Positions 7,585 through 14,540 of a DNA stretch of 17,904 nt are shown one piece after another. The translations under genes and the position numbers were made by a program. Source of the stretch: Holophagaceae bacterium (lineage in GTDB: Bacteria > Acidobacteriota > Holophagae > Holophagales > Holophagaceae). The DNA lies in contig JANXQX010000184.1 of assembly GCA_025353305.1 (NCBI GenBank), positions 1 to 17,904 of the forward strand. Direction: 5' to 3'. Position 1 is the first letter of the stretch. Every line of letters begins with the position of its first letter. The notes beneath the pieces were generated by a model. The model was not told where the DNA came from, did not search any database, and saw nothing but the letters and a program-made list of their open reading frames with translations.

Positions 7585-8493
7585 ATGACCCGGAGAGCGC
7601 CATGGATCGCCTACTGCGCACGAGCGTGGGCTAAGGTTGTCCGTCTGCGGACCCTGCCCTTGGCGGAACGAGTGTTCGCCGGCTTCGAAAGGACAATGCT
7701 CCCCGTTCGATTCGCAGGTTATCGCCTCTTCGTAGACGTTGGGCGTTCGAGCACGGAGCGCCTGCTTTGGTTCGATGGTGAGCGGCTGGTCGCCGAACGA
7801 TTTCTACTGGCGGGCTTAGCACAGGAGGGTATGCGCGCGGTCGACGTCGGAGCGAATCTCGGGTACTACGCTCTCCTCCTGGCCCGCGCCACCGGAACAG
7901 ATGGACGAATCGATTGCTTCGAGCCAGAACCCGACAACCTTCGAACGCTAAGAATCAATGTCAAGGAAAACGGGCTTGCCCAGGTGTGCATTCATCCTGT
8001 CGCCGTTGGTAGCGAAGACGGCCTAGTTCGCCTCGCGCTGGGTCTCAATGGCGTGGTTACCGCAGAGGGCACGATCGAAGTTCCGCTCTGCCGCCTTGAC
8101 ACTGTGATCGAGGCACCGCTTGACCTACTGAAGATCGATATCGAGGGCTACGAAGGCCACGCACTGCGTGGCGCCGAGGCACTCCTCCGTTCCTTGCGGC
8201 CAAATCTGTTCGTGGAGCTCCATCCAGGGCTGCTTACCACGCCCGACACGATAGAGGGGCTCGTCAAATGGCTCCGTGAGATCTACCCTGACCTCGAACT
8301 ATGGGAGCCGAGGCCCCTCCGCGGCCTGACCGATCTCCTTGCCTCCCGCTACTTTCCCGGCAAGGGAGTAAAACGGGTTCTCGACGAGAAGGCATTCCTC
8401 GACGCCTGCGCGCGCGGCAGCCGCGTTCAACCATTCTGGGCGGTTGGTCGGAATCCGGCGCTTGCAGCCCACCGCGCAGGTGAGAAGGGCTAG
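7585..8493 (+). CDS. FkbM family SAM-dependent methyltransferase (first)
   Basis: A 302-residue cytosolic protein with FkbM hallmarks: AVDVGANLGYYALLLA (SAM-binding motif I, residues 85-100), CFEPEPDN (111-118) and LLKIDIEGYEGHAL (181-194), which is characteristic of the family. Such enzymes O-methylate sugars or polyketides. The ATG at 7585 is preferred because AAGAGA (7571-7576) lies 8 nt before it; a GTG 12 codons upstream (7549) stays in frame but has a poorer site. It differs strongly from the FkbM enzyme at 8706 apart from the motifs, and it sits between blocks R1 and R2, so it probably arrived in that interval. The substrate is not deducible; sugar methylation is inferred from the surrounding polysaccharide genes. 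Confidence 0.85.
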   Translation: MTRRAPWIAYCARAWAKVVRLRTLPLAERVFAGFERTMLPVRFAGYRLFVDVGRSSTERLLWFDGERLVAERFLLAGLAQEGMRAVDVGANLGYYALLLARATGTDGRIDCFEPEPDNLRTLRINVKENGLAQVCIHPVAVGSEDGLVRLALGLNGVVTAEGTIEVPLCRLDTVIEAPLDLLKIDIEGYEGHALRGAEALLRSLRPNLFVELHPGLLTTPDTIEGLVKWLREIYPDLELWEPRPLRGLTDLLASRYFPGKGVKRVLDEKAFLDACARGSRVQPFWAVGRNPALAAHRAGEKG

Positions 8494-8527
8494 CACGTCT
8501 TGTTTCGCCCGCTTCGGGCGCCGTGCT
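8492..8527 (+). terminator. Hairpin just after the FkbM stop codon
   Basis: Directly downstream of the TAG at 8491-8493 there is an inner perfect stem CGCCCG-CTT-CGGGCG (8506-8520) and an outer stem AGCACG (8492-8497) with CGTGCT (8522-8527). No T-run follows, so it is not a textbook intrinsic terminator. It may end transcription weakly, protect the 3' end, or be a small palindromic repeat. Confidence 0.35.
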
Positions 8528-8585
8528 CTCGCGAGGGCGGCCGGTAGCCTAGACGAAGCCTTGGCCCTTGCTGCGACGTGCCTGC

Positions 8586-8765
8586 CGACGGCCCTAAAAC
8601 CACAGGCTCCGGTTCCTCTCTTTAAACACCGCTGATCTGTTTGGGTTCAATATCCTGGCGAGGAAATGAAGTCGATCCAGGCCAGAATTAGCTCTGGGAA
8701 ATCCGATGGGCCTTCTGAACCTCCTATCCTTCGTGTGGCGGCACCCGCTTAATGCGCGGGGACGG
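8586..8765 (+). repeat. Direct repeat R2 (second copy of the ~180-bp block)
   Basis: This is the counterpart of 7034-7215 in the same orientation, 1,552 bp downstream. It begins with a relic of the UbiG-like methyltransferase C-terminus (ending HR then TGA at 8633-8635, with no gene body before it). It continues through CTGATCTGTTTGGGTTCAAT and runs into the start of the intact FkbM gene at 8706. The orphan gene tail shows that R2 was produced by duplication rather than by chance similarity. Confidence 0.85.
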
Positions 8766-9584
8766 ATGGCTGCCATTCTCCGCGTGCTTCAATGGCAGTT
8801 GCTGTCCCGGTTTAAGTCCGGGCCCATCTCCCTGCCTTTCGTCGAAGGCACGCGCCTGTATGCGCTGCGTGGCATGACCGGCGCGACGGGCAACTGGTAC
8901 TGCGGGCTGCACGAAGTCGAGGAGATGGGCTTCGTGCTCCATCTGCTCAGGCCGGGGGATCATTTCGTGGATGTGGGCGCGAACATCGGCAGCTACGCGG
9001 TCCTAGCCGCAGGCGGCGTGGGTGCGCGCGTGACCTCCATCGAACCGATTCCCGAGACCTTCATCCACTTGGAGCGGAACATCGCCAACAATGGCCTGGA
9101 GGATCGCGTTCGCGCCTGCCGGATGGGCCTTTCCAGCGAGGCATCCACGCTGCGGTTCACCTCCGGGCTGGACACGGTCAACCATGTGCTTACCGAGCAC
9201 GAGGCCGGGCCTTTCATCGAGGTCCCCGTGGTGAAGCTGGATGATTTGCTGGGCGACGACGCGCCGACCCTGATCAAGATCGATGTGGAAGGCCACGAAC
9301 GTTCTGTGCTCCTCGGCGCTGTGAGGACGCTCTCAGACCCAAGGCTGCTCGCGGTGATCATGGAGACCAATGGCAGCGGCTTGCGCTACGGCGTGTCCGA
9401 CGACGAGCTGCTGAAGATCATGAAGGAACACGGATTCCGGCCCTTTGGCTACGACCCCTTCGAGCGCCGCATCATCGCGTTCGATCCATCCCATGGCAAC
9501 ACGGTATTCATCCGGGACGAAGCCACGGTCCGCGCCCGCGTGGACTCTGCGAAGCGCTACCGGTTGATCAACGGGACAATCTGA
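8706..9584 (+). CDS. FkbM family SAM-dependent methyltransferase (second)
   Basis: A 292-residue enzyme with HFVDVGANIGSYAVLAA (residues 86-102, SAM site), SIEPIPETF (111-119) and LIKIDVEGHERSVL (189-202), all FkbM hallmarks. The N-terminal ~80 residues form an extra segment ending GNWYCGLHEVEEM, as in many FkbM proteins of sugar loci. The ATG at 8706 lies inside block R2; only a weak GGGAAA precedes it. Pieces of this gene exist elsewhere in the window: its first codons at 7154-7215 and 10399-10436, and codons 180-198 at 10440-10496. It is the only full copy of that lineage here. It probably methylates a glycan component, an inference from context. Confidence 0.85.
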   Translation: MGLLNLLSFVWRHPLNARGRMAAILRVLQWQLLSRFKSGPISLPFVEGTRLYALRGMTGATGNWYCGLHEVEEMGFVLHLLRPGDHFVDVGANIGSYAVLAAGGVGARVTSIEPIPETFIHLERNIANNGLEDRVRACRMGLSSEASTLRFTSGLDTVNHVLTEHEAGPFIEVPVVKLDDLLGDDAPTLIKIDVEGHERSVLLGAVRTLSDPRLLAVIMETNGSGLRYGVSDDELLKIMKEHGFRPFGYDPFERRIIAFDPSHGNTVFIRDEATVRARVDSAKRYRLINGTI

Positions 9585-9683
9585 GCCGAAGAGGAGCACA
9601 AGACCTCAGGGGCGGGTCTCCCGACCAGGACATGGGTTGGGCGGGACAAAAGAATTCTTGAAACCCAAGCTGTTGCGATCATC

Positions 9684-9693
9684 TTTAATTAAA
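9684..9693. promoter_or_regulatory. AT-rich palindrome upstream of toxin-antitoxin operon 1
   Basis: TTTAATTAAA is a perfect 10-bp palindrome within an AT-rich stretch (9681-9700), 33 bp before the antitoxin start. Autoregulation through palindromes upstream is common for toxin-antitoxin operons, so it could be an operator. No good -35/-10 pair is seen (TTGAAA at 9658 is 20 nt from TTTAAT). Confidence 0.25.
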
Positions 9694-9726
9694 TAGCTTT
9701 GCTATGCGTTTGATAAGGAGCAGGGC

Positions 9727-9957
9727 ATGGGACAACTGGATCGCATTACACAGCAACCGGACTTGATGGGCGGCAAGGCATGCATTCGTGGGATGCGGGT
9801 CACTGTCGGCATGATCGTGGGGCAAATCGGCGTGGGGCACAGCTTTGACGAAATTCTTACCGACTACCCCTACCTTGAGCGCGAGGACATCATGCAGGCG
9901 CTACGCTATGCTGCCTGGCGTGCCGAGGAACGCGAGGTGATCGTGGCATCCGCATGA
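9727..9957 (+). CDS. DUF433 domain antitoxin (VapB-like), module 1
   Basis: A 76-residue protein with the DUF433 pattern: DRITQQPDLMGGKACIRGMR (residues 5-24), then a VTVGMIVGQIGVGHSFDEIL helix region and DYPYLEREDIMQALRYAAW. DUF433 proteins are small DNA-binding antitoxins usually paired with a PIN-like DUF5615 partner, as here. The ATG at 9727 has a strong AAGGAG (9715-9720) 6 nt upstream. Its TGA overlaps the ATG of the toxin gene (ATGA at 9954-9957), implying coupled translation. It likely neutralises the partner and may repress its own operon. The family match is strong; the neutralising activity is inferred. Confidence 0.88.
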   Translation: MGQLDRITQQPDLMGGKACIRGMRVTVGMIVGQIGVGHSFDEILTDYPYLEREDIMQALRYAAWRAEEREVIVASA

Positions 9958-10328
9958 GGCTCATCATTGACATGAACCTATCGCCGCGCTGGGTCACCTT
10001 GTTGGACAACGCGGGCATTGAAGCGGTGCACTGGTCGACACTTGGAGCTAACAATGCGCCGGACTCGGTGATCATGGCCTTTGCCGCGGCGAACAACTTC
10101 GTGGTGCTCACTCACGATCTGGACTTCAGCGCGATTCTCGCGGCTACTCACGGAGAGAAGCCCAGCGTCGTCCAAATCCGTGCCGAGGATGTCAGCCCCG
10201 GGGCGATTGGTGCGCAGGTCATCGCTGCGCTGCGGCAAATGGCAACTGAGCTGGAAGAAGGCGCTCTGCTTACCATCGATCCGAACCGCACGCGCATGCG
10301 CGTGCTGCCGTTGCAATTGAAAGCGTGA
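9954..10328 (+). CDS. DUF5615 PIN-like toxin, module 1
   Basis: A 124-residue protein with a PIN-like fold signature: MRLIIDMNLSPRWV with an acidic D6 at the end of the first strand, and FVVLTHDLDFSAIL (residues 49-62) with D55 and D57. These are the expected metal-binding acids of DUF5615 proteins, which are related to VapC RNases. A C-terminal GALLTIDPNRTRMRVLPL strand pair is also typical. The start overlaps the antitoxin stop by 4 bp. It would be an endoribonuclease toxin held by the DUF433 protein; this is family knowledge, and activity cannot be shown from sequence. A related pair lies at 13532-14192 on the other strand, with the key acids at identical positions but otherwise low identity. 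Confidence 0.85.
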   Translation: MRLIIDMNLSPRWVTLLDNAGIEAVHWSTLGANNAPDSVIMAFAAANNFVVLTHDLDFSAILAATHGEKPSVVQIRAEDVSPGAIGAQVIAALRQMATELEEGALLTIDPNRTRMRVLPLQLKA

Positions 10329-10338
10329 GCAGCCCACC

Positions 10339-10496
10339 CTGCTGATCTGCCATGAGCGCGTGTCAACGCAAGGTCAGAATCAGCAGTGGATACTTTTAGG
10401 CGCCTTCTGAATCCCCTATCCTTCTTTGTTTAACCCAACGATTTGCTGGGCGATGATGTGCCGACCCTGATGAAGATCGATGTGGAAGGCCATGAA
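10339..10496 (+). pseudogene. R3: decayed third copy of the methyltransferase junction, with an internally deleted FkbM relic
   Basis: The first part (10339-10436) aligns with the R1/R2 leader: GCTGATCTG, then a degenerate stretch with CAGAATCAGCAGTGGA, then CCTTCTGAATCCCCTATCC, corresponding to the FkbM start. The sequence then jumps to 10440-10496, which matches 9243-9299 at 52 of 57 bases and encodes a version of the GDDAPTLIKIDVEGHE region. About 500 bp of gene between the two parts is missing, so this is a relic with an internal deletion. It lies between two toxin-antitoxin modules, and explains most of the otherwise gene-free 10329-10542. Confidence 0.8.
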
Positions 10497-10542
10497 GGGG
10501 AATCGTCAATTTGATTTCAAAGCCCTCATCCGAGCGCCCCGA

Positions 10543-10857
10543 TCAGCCTGGTTTCTGATCCATGGGTTCCATGGGAGCACGCTCCATTCTGTGCACCGCG
10601 AGAACGCGCAGTTCCTTTGGATGGATTTCAAAGATGATCCGGAAGGGCTCCCTGAGCACCTCTCTGATACTCGGATCTTCTTCTTCGGGAACCATGCGGG
10701 CAGCCTTGGGTAACTCCCGGATATGCTCCAGGGCTGACTGGATGGCTAGGCGGAGCTGGTGGGCGGCATCAGGGTTGAACTGAGCGATATACCCCAACCC
10801 ATCGTCCAAAGTCTCAAGGGCTTTCCGAGACCAACGGATCGGCAGCCGCTTCACCAC
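10543..10857 (-). CDS. ParE/RelE-superfamily toxin
   Basis: A 104-residue protein with the ParE pattern: IRWSRKALETLDDGLGYIAQ at the N-terminus, a helix with PDAAHQLRLAIQSALEHI, ELPKAARMVPEEED, then IREVLREPFRIIFEIHPKEL (strands with the conserved arginine and aromatic residues) and VLAVHRMERAP. ParE proteins poison DNA gyrase whereas RelE relatives cleave ribosome-bound mRNA; the sequence cannot separate these firmly, though ParE looks more likely. Its ATG at 10857 overlaps the end of the antitoxin gene by 7 bp, so the pair is translationally coupled. Its 3' end lies next to the FkbM relic R3. Confidence 0.82.
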   Translation of the reverse strand: MVKRLPIRWSRKALETLDDGLGYIAQFNPDAAHQLRLAIQSALEHIRELPKAARMVPEEEDPSIREVLREPFRIIFEIHPKELRVLAVHRMERAPMEPMDQKPG

Positions 10858-11141
10858 TTGGATAGCCGCTGCAGGGCTTCCTGGTGGGTCACGACATCAC
10901 TTGTCTCAAAAGCTTGCCGGCCTTGTGCAATGGCTTCCCGGACCTCGGCTCCTTGAATCCATTTGGCCACGACCAGCGAAGGGGTTTGCCGGTGTTTTGC
11001 GGCAAAGGCTTTCAAGGTTCCTGCCAGATCCGGAGGGAGGAACAAAGCTACCTTCACCGTTTCACCCTCGAAAGCCTTGGGGCGGCCTCCCCGGCGCTGG
11101 GGTGCGGGTGGTCGGGTTTTGGCGGTGGTTGGAGAAGTCAT
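10851..11141 (-). CDS. Ribbon-helix-helix-like antitoxin partner of the ParE-like toxin
   Basis: A 96-residue protein starting with a basic, proline-rich arm (about residues 1-22), followed by GETVKVALFLPPDLAGTLKAFA and a helix ending SLVVAKWI. This resembles a ribbon-helix-helix DNA-binding fold: a beta strand, then two helices. The C-terminal segment (GRQAFETSDVVTHQEALQRL) would wrap the toxin. The ATG at 11141 has GGGAG about 8 nt upstream. A 12-bp palindrome lies in the promoter region, consistent with self-repression. No strong family name can be given without a search; pairing and position argue for the antitoxin role. Confidence 0.75.
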   Translation of the reverse strand: MTSPTTAKTRPPAPQRRGGRPKAFEGETVKVALFLPPDLAGTLKAFAAKHRQTPSLVVAKWIQGAEVREAIAQGRQAFETSDVVTHQEALQRLSKW

Positions 11142-11159
11142 GACGGTTACTCCCTGATC

Positions 11160-11200
11160 ACGAGCTTAGCCAAATAGACAAACTTGTCAATATTGACTAA
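11160..11200 (-). promoter_or_regulatory. Promoter and palindromic operator of the ParDE-like operon
   Basis: On the minus strand a perfect TTGACA -35 box occupies 11190-11185; the best -10 at 16-nt spacing is TAAGCT (11168-11163), which is weak. The -35 overlaps the perfect 12-bp palindrome GTCAATATTGAC (11186-11197). A palindrome on the -35 box is what an autoregulating antitoxin would be expected to use. The start codon lies at 11141. Confidence 0.5.
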
Positions 11201-11241
11201 ATAATCTCATTGCCACCTCGGTTTGCATTTTCCTTTAAGGC

Positions 11242-13449
11242 CTATTTTTTATACCCGTAATGATACGCATACCGGTAATACCGATAGCCCACATTCAGCA
11301 CCATCACGTCGTTGAAGATGCAGCCTTTGGGCTTGATGCCGGCGGTTTCGAAGCGCTTGATGGCGGCCCGGATCTCGTCCAGGGTGTGGGCTTTGGCTTT
11401 GACGGTGAGGAGGGTGGTGCCGGCCTGGCGGCCGATGATCACCGCATCTGTAACCGCAAGGACCGGCGGGGCGTCGATGATCACGATGTCGTAGACTTGG
11501 GAGACTTCCAGGATGAAATCGCTGAAGCGGCTGGACATCAGCAGTTCTGAGGGATTGGGGGGCAGAATGCCACTGGTGATCAGGTCCAGGCCGCTTATGC
11601 CGCTGGCGCGGACCGACTGCAGCCAGGGCCTCTGGCCGGACAGGATTTCCGACAGGCCACCGGAGCGGTGGGAGAAGCCGAAGTACTGGTGCAGGTTGCC
11701 CCGGCGCATGTCGCCATCCACCAGCAGCACCCGACTGGCGGACCCGGTCTGGGCGAGCAGGGCCGAGAAATTGCTGCAGACGAAGGATTTGCCTATGCCT
11801 GATGCGGGGCCGGAAATCATCACCACACGGTTGCGTGCTTCGCTCATGGTGAAGCTCAAGGAAGTGCGCAGGCTGCGGAGGCTTTCCACCGCCAGATCTT
11901 CGGGATGATCTTTGGCCAGGATGCGGGCACCGGCTTCGTGGGACTTCATGTGGCGGAATTCCTCCGCCTGCAGGGCGCTGTGGGGGATGGTGACCACCAC
12001 GGGCAGGCCCAGGCGGCTTTCGATCAGGCGGGGGTCTTCCACATGCTGATGCAGTGCCCGGCGCAGCAGGGTCAGGGCAACGCCTGCGCACAGACCCAAC
12101 AGCCAGGCCAGGCCCATGATCCTGGATTTATTGGGACTGATGGGGCCCAGGCTGGGCATGGCGTGGTCCACGATGCGAGCATTGCCGATCTCGCCGGCCC
12201 GGGCCACCTGGAGCTGTTGCGAATTGTTGAGCATGGCGGTGTACAGCTCGGTGTTGACCTGGACATTCCGCGACAGGCTCACGATCTCCTGCTGGGTTTT
12301 GGGCAGGCCCCTTATTTTGCTGTTGATGTTGCTCGATTCCTTCTGCAGCTTGGCGATCTGCTGGTTCAGGGTGGCCACCACGTCGGCGCCTTCCTTGTAG
12401 GTGCGCAGCAGTTCATCCTTTTTCTGCTTGAGCTGCAGGATCTGGCCTTCCATTGTCACGCTCTGGGTGAGGATGAGCTGGGCTTCCTGGGGCAGATCCA
12501 CGGAGCCGGATTTGATGCGAAACTGGTTCAAACGGTCCTCGGCGGCATCGAGCTTGGCCCGCTGCAGGGGCAGTTGTTCCTGCAGGAACGCCAGGGTCTG
12601 GGAGGCTTCTTCGGCTTTTCGCTCAATATTCTGCCGTACGTATTGCTCCACTATCTCGTTCAGGATCTCGGCGCCACGGCCGGGGTTGGGGTGCTGAAAG
12701 GTGAGGCCCAGGATGTTGGTCTGCCTGCCCTTCTCGGCGACGGATAGACCGCCACGAAGGGAGCCGATGGCGGCCAGCAGGGGTTGGCGGGACAGGTTGA
12801 AAACCTGGCCCGGCTTTCCGGTAAGACTACGCACCTGCAGCACCAGTTTCTGGCCCTGATAGGTGGCCTTGATCTCATCGCCCACCCTGCCGGTGGCCAG
12901 GATTGTGTGGCCGGGCCCTTCCCAGCGGATGGTGTCTTTTCCAAGGGCGATGATCTGGTATCCGGTGCCCCTTAAATAGTTGGGTGCCTCGAACTTTTCG
13001 ATGACCAGCTCGGGGGCATCGGCGTGGCCCCGCACCAGGGCATCGCCCACGAACCGGTTATATACAGGGTTGGCCTGGACATCCAGGGAAAGGGTTTCCA
13101 CGGTGCGACCCAGCACCAGGTTGCTCTTGATGATCTCGATTTCAGCCGTGGCCCGGGCGGCCTGGTCCAGCAGACTGTTCAGGGCCTGCATCACGGGGCT
13201 GCTGCTGCTGCTCTGCTTGTCCTCAATCTGCAGCATGGCCTCAACCTGGTAGATGGGGGTCTCGCGCCAGACTTTGTAGTACCCGAAAACCAGCGCCAGC
13301 ACCGTCGTGGCCAGGATGATATAGCGGCCGTCCCACAGATTGGCGAGCATCTCCCCAAGGGAGGCGATGCCTTCGTCCTCCGACATGTCAGGCTTGATGG
13401 GCCCCTGGGGGTAGATGTCACCGGGGTTGATGTCGGGGTTGAAGCTCAT
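11242..13449 (-). CDS. wzc: Wzc-like polysaccharide co-polymerase with tyrosine autokinase domain
   Basis: A 735-residue inner-membrane protein. An N-terminal Wzz-type region has a first membrane span at about residues 43-60 (IILATTVLALVFGYY), then a long periplasmic part with coiled-coil helices (about 270-400). A second membrane span (IMGLAWLLGLCAGVALTLL) is followed by a cytosolic BY-kinase domain: Walker A SGPASGIGKS (about 546-555), Walker A' LLVDGDMRRGN (about 575-585), Walker B IVIIDAPPVLA (about 650-660). The tail is tyrosine-rich, with seven tyrosines in YRYYRYAYHYGYKK, the usual autophosphorylation cluster. It controls chain length and export with the Wza-like protein and is dephosphorylated by the Wzb-like phosphatase. 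The ATG at 13449 has GCAGG upstream. It is split from wza/wzb by ~1.6 kb of accessory DNA. Confidence 0.92.
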   Translation of the reverse strand: MSFNPDINPGDIYPQGPIKPDMSEDEGIASLGEMLANLWDGRYIILATTVLALVFGYYKVWRETPIYQVEAMLQIEDKQSSSSSPVMQALNSLLDQAARATAEIEIIKSNLVLGRTVETLSLDVQANPVYNRFVGDALVRGHADAPELVIEKFEAPNYLRGTGYQIIALGKDTIRWEGPGHTILATGRVGDEIKATYQGQKLVLQVRSLTGKPGQVFNLSRQPLLAAIGSLRGGLSVAEKGRQTNILGLTFQHPNPGRGAEILNEIVEQYVRQNIERKAEEASQTLAFLQEQLPLQRAKLDAAEDRLNQFRIKSGSVDLPQEAQLILTQSVTMEGQILQLKQKKDELLRTYKEGADVVATLNQQIAKLQKESSNINSKIRGLPKTQQEIVSLSRNVQVNTELYTAMLNNSQQLQVARAGEIGNARIVDHAMPSLGPISPNKSRIMGLAWLLGLCAGVALTLLRRALHQHVEDPRLIESRLGLPVVVTIPHSALQAEEFRHMKSHEAGARILAKDHPEDLAVESLRSLRTSLSFTMSEARNRVVMISGPASGIGKSFVCSNFSALLAQTGSASRVLLVDGDMRRGNLHQYFGFSHRSGGLSEILSGQRPWLQSVRASGISGLDLITSGILPPNPSELLMSSRFSDFILEVSQVYDIVIIDAPPVLAVTDAVIIGRQAGTTLLTVKAKAHTLDEIRAAIKRFETAGIKPKGCIFNDVMVLNVGYRYYRYAYHYGYKK

Positions 13450-13464
13450 GGGGGCCTGCTGGGC

Positions 13465-13505
13465 GGAGGGCGGTGGGCGGTGGGCTGTGGGCTGTAGGGC
13501 TGGAG
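13465..13505. repeat. Low-complexity GGGC-TGTG tract upstream of wzc
   Basis: Degenerate tandem units of about 7-8 bases (GGGCGGT, GGGCTGT) occupy the space between the toxin stop codon and the wzc start. This may be slippage-prone. It shows no coding character, and it sits in the wzc leader, so its length could affect wzc expression. Confidence 0.5.
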
Positions 13506-13531
13506 TCTGGGGTCGAGGGGCGCGCTGGATT

Positions 13532-13885
13532 TTATTCTCGTATACGGATTCGGTGCTCGTCGATGATCCAGAGTCGACCGCGCAATGGTTCTCGAATCAG
13601 GATCGGGATTGCGGCGGCAATTGTTTTCAGTACATGGGCTTTGTCCTGGTGAATCAATCGGAGGACGACGATCCCCGGAAAGTCTTGTGGCGGGTAGGCC
13701 TGAATGCTGGAAAAATCGAGGTCCAAAGTAAGCAAGGCCCGATCTTCTACGCGGCACACTTCTGCCAAATCGGGGTCAGGCATGGCCCCCATCGCCTGTT
13801 CGAGGACGGTCATTACGTCATGCCCCGCTGCTCGCAGTATCTCCGCCGCTTCTATGGGCAGGTTTTCGTCGACCTTGAATTTCAT
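13532..13885 (-). CDS. DUF5615 PIN-like toxin, module 2
   Basis: A 117-residue PIN-like protein: MKFKVDENLPIEAAEIL with acidic D6 and E7, a GHDVMTVLEQAMGAMPDPDL segment, and RALLTLDLDFSSI (residues 49-61) with D55 and D57. A C-terminal GRLWIIDEHRIRI strand pair completes the DUF5615 layout. The ATG at 13885 is preferred because family members begin MK(F/I)xxDENLP; an ATG three codons earlier (13894) is possible, and neither has a strong ribosome-binding site. It lies 70 bp downstream of its DUF433 antitoxin, instead of overlapping it as in module 1; a short palindromic repeat fills the gap. It is a presumed RNase toxin (family knowledge). Confidence 0.85.
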   Translation of the reverse strand: MKFKVDENLPIEAAEILRAAGHDVMTVLEQAMGAMPDPDLAEVCRVEDRALLTLDLDFSSIQAYPPQDFPGIVVLRLIHQDKAHVLKTIAAAIPILIREPLRGRLWIIDEHRIRIRE

Positions 13886-13955
13886 ACCGCACATCGTGGG
13901 CGGGACGCCTTCAGGGCGTCGCTTCGCAAAGTGGCGCTCCGCTCATGCTCCGTGT
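13886..13955. repeat. REP-like palindromic insert between antitoxin and toxin
   Basis: This gap holds a clear inverted repeat, GACGCC-TTCAG-GGCGTC (positions about 13904-13921), and a second GC-rich stretch (13931-13953) with no coding character. Toxin-antitoxin pairs of this type usually overlap or nearly overlap, so the gap looks like an insertion of a short REP/PU-type element. Confidence 0.5.
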
Positions 13956-14249
<294 letters not shown>

Positions 14250-14356
14250 TCACAAATAACCGGGCGAGCCACAGAAAAGCCTGTGGGGACTGAGAATCAG
14301 ACTGCGCCAGGGATTGGCCGTAAAAAACAAAATAAAACAAAAACTTAAAATAATTA

Positions 14357-14446
14357 GCCACATAGGGGCACAAAGGGTCACATAGAAAAGCCAAAAATTA
14401 ATTTATTTTATGTTCTTCTTTGTGACCCTTTGTGCCCCTTTGTGGC
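14357..14446. repeat. Inverted repeat of element A (left of the GxxExxY gene)
   Basis: Arms 14357-14385 and 14418-14446 are near-perfect inverted copies around GCCACAAAGGGGCACAAAGG, with an AT-rich loop of about 32 nt. The stem would be about 29 bp with two mismatches. It has no coding character and resembles a short interspersed palindromic element; element B is a second copy. Confidence 0.8.
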
Positions 14447-14540
14447 CAAGTTGTTTTTTATGTTTTTTACGGCCAAGTAGTTTTTATTTTGTGTTCTTTG
14501 TAGCAGAGTTGTTTTTACTTTGTGTGTTTTGTGGCTGACT
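14447..14540. repeat. Decaying tandem repeat attached to element A
   Basis: Units of about 30 bp recur with decay, each starting near GGCCAAGTNGTTTTTATTTT and ending in GTGTTCTTTG. The minus-strand reading ACAAAGAACACAAA supplies the last codons and the stop codon of the GxxExxY gene (its tail ends ATKNTK then TAA at 14484-14486). The same unit type follows element B. Confidence 0.7.

Noticed and set aside
8444..8635. A 63-residue plus-strand frame before the second FkbM gene
   Set aside because: Its only recognisable part is the last ~15 codons, a relic of the UbiG-like gene tail in R2; there is no start signal or domain.
11905..12747. A 280-residue plus-strand frame inside wzc
   Set aside because: It is antisense to the co-polymerase domain; composition is high in H, G and Q as is usual for antisense shadows.
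14357..14446. Intrinsic terminator of the GxxExxY or wzb gene
   Set aside because: The stem is far too long and purine/pyrimidine-biased, and recurs as a dispersed element, so a repeat is a better explanation.
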